Part shown: positions 62,179 to 64,000 of the stretch, one piece after another | Layout: each line of letters starts with the position of its first letter | Numbering within the stretch: the first letter of the stretch is position 1 | Origin: Jiulongibacter sp024742395 | GTDB lineage: Bacteria > Bacteroidota > Bacteroidia > Cytophagales > Spirosomataceae | Direction: 5' to 3' | NCBI GenBank assembly: GCA_965249455.1 | Contig: OZ252236.1 | Location: forward strand, 4,030,001-4,094,000 | Length of the DNA stretch: 64,000 nt | Made by a program: the position numbers and the translations under genes | Notes under the pieces: generated by a model | Told to the model about the DNA's origin: nothing | The model's input: the letters and a program-made list of their open reading frames with translations, nothing else | The model's database searches: none

Positions 62179-62877
62179 ATGATAGGATATTTCAGAAAAC
62201 GAAAATTCAAAATAGAGATTGAGAAGTTAGAAAATAAATTGTTATCATCTCTAAAAGAGCACTTTCCTGATTTAGCTGAGAATCATGACCATTGGAATTT
62301 GAGTACAGTAATGGTGTTGGATGGAAATGAGAAAATAATCCAACTTATGCACATGACTACTGACCTTGATTACGAGGCAAAAAACAAAGCTAAACATCGA
62401 AAAAATTTCAAGATTGAAGGAATAGAGATAATTGATAAGCAAACAGGTAATTACATCCCGATAAAAATTCATGTATACGGAAATCTGATACAACATATAT
62501 TCTTACAGATTAACAATAGAATTTCTAAGGAATTTGATTTAGAAAGTATCAGAATAAACAAGCTGACAACAGAGATACTAACGACAGAAAATCCTGACAA
62601 AGAAACTTTACTGAAAATTTTTAAAAAATTAGATAAAGACAAACTCAAGCGAATTGAGTTCGAAGACACATTTGAAATTGATTTAGATAATAAATTCTAT
62701 TATACCGTTTTTGACATGGAAGATGGAAATTATATTGCGGTTGATAAGCAAGAAAAAGTTTATCGATTAATACATGACCATGAAATTCCAGCAAAGAAAA
62801 TATTTGACAGTTTAGATTTGTTACTTGATTCTTTTTCCGATGATAAAAAAGACCTTGAGAAATATTTTGACGATTAA
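62179..62877 (+). CDS. Cassette-type orphan gene of unknown function
   Basis: This 232-aa lysine-rich acidic/basic protein has no signal and no motif I can name. The C-terminal region (residues about 160-215, FEIDLDNKFYYTVFDMEDGNYIAVDKQEKVYRLIHDHE) has a pattern somewhat like SUKH/SMI1-type immunity proteins, but this is a weak impression. It is AT-rich relative to the core genes and shares its strand with the next gene 14 bp downstream. Both lie between inverted half-sites. Confidence 0.6.
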   Translation: MIGYFRKRKFKIEIEKLENKLLSSLKEHFPDLAENHDHWNLSTVMVLDGNEKIIQLMHMTTDLDYEAKNKAKHRKNFKIEGIEIIDKQTGNYIPIKIHVYGNLIQHIFLQINNRISKEFDLESIRINKLTTEILTTENPDKETLLKIFKKLDKDKLKRIEFEDTFEIDLDNKFYYTVFDMEDGNYIAVDKQEKVYRLIHDHEIPAKKIFDSLDLLLDSFSDDKKDLEKYFDD

Positions 62878-62891
62878 TTGGGATTATTAAA

Positions 62892-63257
62892 ATGCCACAA
62901 GAAAACGAACAGACATACGATTTTATTTGCTTTACAGACTTAGCTTACGAATTTGATTTCTCGGATAAGAAAGAAGCTGAAAAGAAAATCAAGCGTAGAT
63001 TAAAGTATTATAAACTTGGGGATTACTCACAAGAAAGAGTTGAGTATATAAGAAACTTAAAGAATGATTTGTATCAAGAAATAAGTTTACAGACAAAATC
63101 TAAATATTTTAGTAAATCAAAGTCGAACTTTGCAGATTTAGCGGATTTCAAATTTGAGAAAATGACTGCGGATTATTTGAGTAAGTATGATAAGATAAAA
63201 GAGTCGGATATGAAAGGTATTTTGAATTTTGCTATTTATTTATATCACATGAGATGA
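62892..63257 (+). CDS. Cassette-type orphan gene of unknown function
   Basis: This 121-aa protein is lysine- and acidic-rich, begins MPQENEQTYDFICFTDLAYEF and is predicted helical. No family is recognised. It sits 14 bp after the preceding gene, probably translationally coupled, and ends 5 bp before the half-site region that abuts the group II intron. Confidence 0.6.
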   Translation: MPQENEQTYDFICFTDLAYEFDFSDKKEAEKKIKRRLKYYKLGDYSQERVEYIRNLKNDLYQEISLQTKSKYFSKSKSNFADLADFKFEKMTADYLSKYDKIKESDMKGILNFAIYLYHMR

Positions 63258-63262
63258 AGGAA

Positions 63263-63275
63263 TAACGGCGTACAA
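63263..63275 (-). repeat. Half-site TAACGGCGTACAA (right), at the intron 3' junction
   Basis: This is the inverted partner of 62147-62159. Its last base coincides with the 3' end of the group II intron on the minus strand, so the rest of the site may lie on the far side of the intron, outside the window. Confidence 0.6.
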
Positions 63276-64000
63276 TCGAGTAGACGGCTCCACCAGTTGT
63301 AACTGATGGAGTACGCCTCTCACACCACCCAGCAAACGGGTCTCGTACTGGGCGGTTCGTTAACATAACCTTCGTTCTTGATAGTATTCCATCATTGCTA
63401 TGTAACCCCTTTGTTTTAAACGTGCTACGGTGAGCGTTGAGCCAAGTATAGGGCTTTGGGCGATTCGCCAGCCACCCATTCTACTCCTGCTCCATGCATA
63501 GGCAAGCCTTTGGTTTACTCCCAATCGAATGAGGCTTCGCCTTTTCTTCTCAGGTTTCTTCCAGTGATGCCATATACAATACCGTAACCTGTTTCTAAGC
63601 CATTCGTCTAGCTTTTTCAGCTTGCCTAGAATAGATGCAAGTTTGAAGTAATTGACCCAGCCTCGTATCAACCAGTTGAGCCGTTGGATACGCTCATCGA
63701 AGCTCATTGGGTTGGTCTTTCGGGTTAGTGATTTTAGCCGTTGTTTCAGGCTATCCCACTTCTTCTTACTGACTACCAACTGGTACTTCCCTTTCGCCCC
63801 TTTCTCGTAGCTAGATACAAAGGCATAGCCAAGTATCTCGAACTGGAGCGGTTTGCGTATCCCACTTTTCTCGCTGTTGATAGGTAGGTGTAGCTTATCT
63901 CTAAGATACTTAAAGATGCCGTTCCCTACCCTGCGGGCTGCTTTCTTACTCTTTAGGTAGATACTGAAGTCATCAGCATAGCGTACGTAACGAAGTCCTC
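63275..64000 (-). mobile_element. Group II intron, 3' part (domains V-VI and ORF), continues past the window
   Basis: Domain V is seen on the minus strand at 63324-63356: ACCGCCCAG and CTGGGTGGT pair over 9 bp and include a CGC triad. The domain VI-like hairpin at 63288-63311 has CTCCATCAG / CTGGTGGAG. The intron ends CTACTCGAT, that is AY-3' as expected, followed by exon TGTACGCCGTTA. The 5' end lies beyond 64,000. Confidence 0.85.
63360..64000 (-). CDS. ltrA: Group II intron reverse transcriptase/maturase (partial, N-terminus outside window)
   Basis: The minus-strand frame is open to the window edge, so about 213 C-terminal residues are visible. They include the RT active-site motif YADD (in RYVRYADDFSIYLKS). 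The thumb/domain X follows, and the C-terminal maturase region has LIRGWVNYFKLASILGKLKKLDEWLRNRLRYCIWHHWKK and SRSRMGGWRIAQSPIL. This last pattern resembles group IIC maturases. It is encoded inside the intron and promotes splicing and retrohoming. The stop lies 3 bp from domain V. Confidence 0.93.
   Translation of the reverse strand, partial: GLRYVRYADDFSIYLKSKKAARRVGNGIFKYLRDKLHLPINSEKSGIRKPLQFEILGYAFVSSYEKGAKGKYQLVVSKKKWDSLKQRLKSLTRKTNPMSFDERIQRLNWLIRGWVNYFKLASILGKLKKLDEWLRNRLRYCIWHHWKKPEKKRRSLIRLGVNQRLAYAWSRSRMGGWRIAQSPILGSTLTVARLKQRGYIAMMEYYQERRLC

Noticed and set aside
1..64000. CRISPR array or rRNA operon
   Set aside because: No regularly spaced direct repeats and no rRNA-like sequence were seen in any part of the window.

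Overview
The window is a chromosomal segment of a Bacteroidota bacterium, most likely of the order Cytophagales. The support is indirect: many lipid, cofactor and translation genes have Bacteroidota-type lengths (KatG 741 aa, ProB without a PUA domain), promoter-like TAnnTTTG boxes occur upstream of several genes, Shine-Dalgarno sequences are weak, the regulators combine membrane sensor domains with a C-terminal HTH, and the phage-type integrase carries a Bacteroides-type arm domain. No rRNA and no intact tRNA gene is visible.

Positions 1-34,857 look like ordinary core genome. They hold a truncated outer-membrane protein, a DUF2911 protein, a large M16 peptidase, and a minus-strand run of small enzymes (GNAT, membrane peptidase, HAD phosphatase, DinB-like, alpha/beta hydrolase, DUF1801, LytTR). 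KatG is flanked by two paralogous sensor-HTH proteins with different sensor domains. Then come panD, a YbhN-like flippase-domain protein, a zinc peptidase, cvpA, yqeY, pdxJ and a PcrA/UvrD helicase. The classical lipid block yceD-rpmF-plsX-fabH-efp-accB-accC follows on the minus strand, then coaX, nadD, gmk, an ECF sigma/anti-sigma pair, a second DinB-like protein and an RluF-type pseudouridine synthase.

Positions 34,859-42,813 hold a UMF1-family MFS transporter downstream of a complete, tightly packed eboA-B-C-D-E-F cluster. This operon has been linked in cyanobacteria to moving a precursor to the periplasm during scytonemin synthesis. Its substrate in Bacteroidota is unknown. proB follows.

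Positions 43,927-57,478 look like an integrated island. A truncated tRNA 3' end (serine-like) is followed by an integrase with its own promoter and tandem operator-like repeats. Then come an unknown protein, an AlpA/excisionase-like HTH, a D5/P4-type primase-helicase, a zinc-finger/toprim-like DUF6371 protein and a cluster of GTAATAC repeats that resembles iterons. The cargo is on the minus strand: an HNH endonuclease, two unknown proteins and a complete type I restriction-modification system (hsdS, hsdM, hsdR). The int-xis-primase order recalls phage satellites or integrative mobilizable elements. No capsid or relaxase gene is visible and the far attachment site was not found.

Positions 57,646-64,000 are accessory: a secreted barrel-like protein, a beta-helix protein whose gene is unusually rich in the heptamer GTGWCAC, a zinc-ribbon protein, and a second tyrosine recombinase. 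Just after the recombinase lies a 33-nt near-palindrome and the half-site TTGTACGCCATTA, then two orphan genes. The inverted half-site TAACGGCGTACAA comes next and is abutted by the 3' end of a group II intron (domains V and VI plus a YADD reverse transcriptase) that runs out of the window. This arrangement resembles an integron cassette with a group IIC intron in its recombination site, but with a non-IntI recombinase. It is the most novel structure here.
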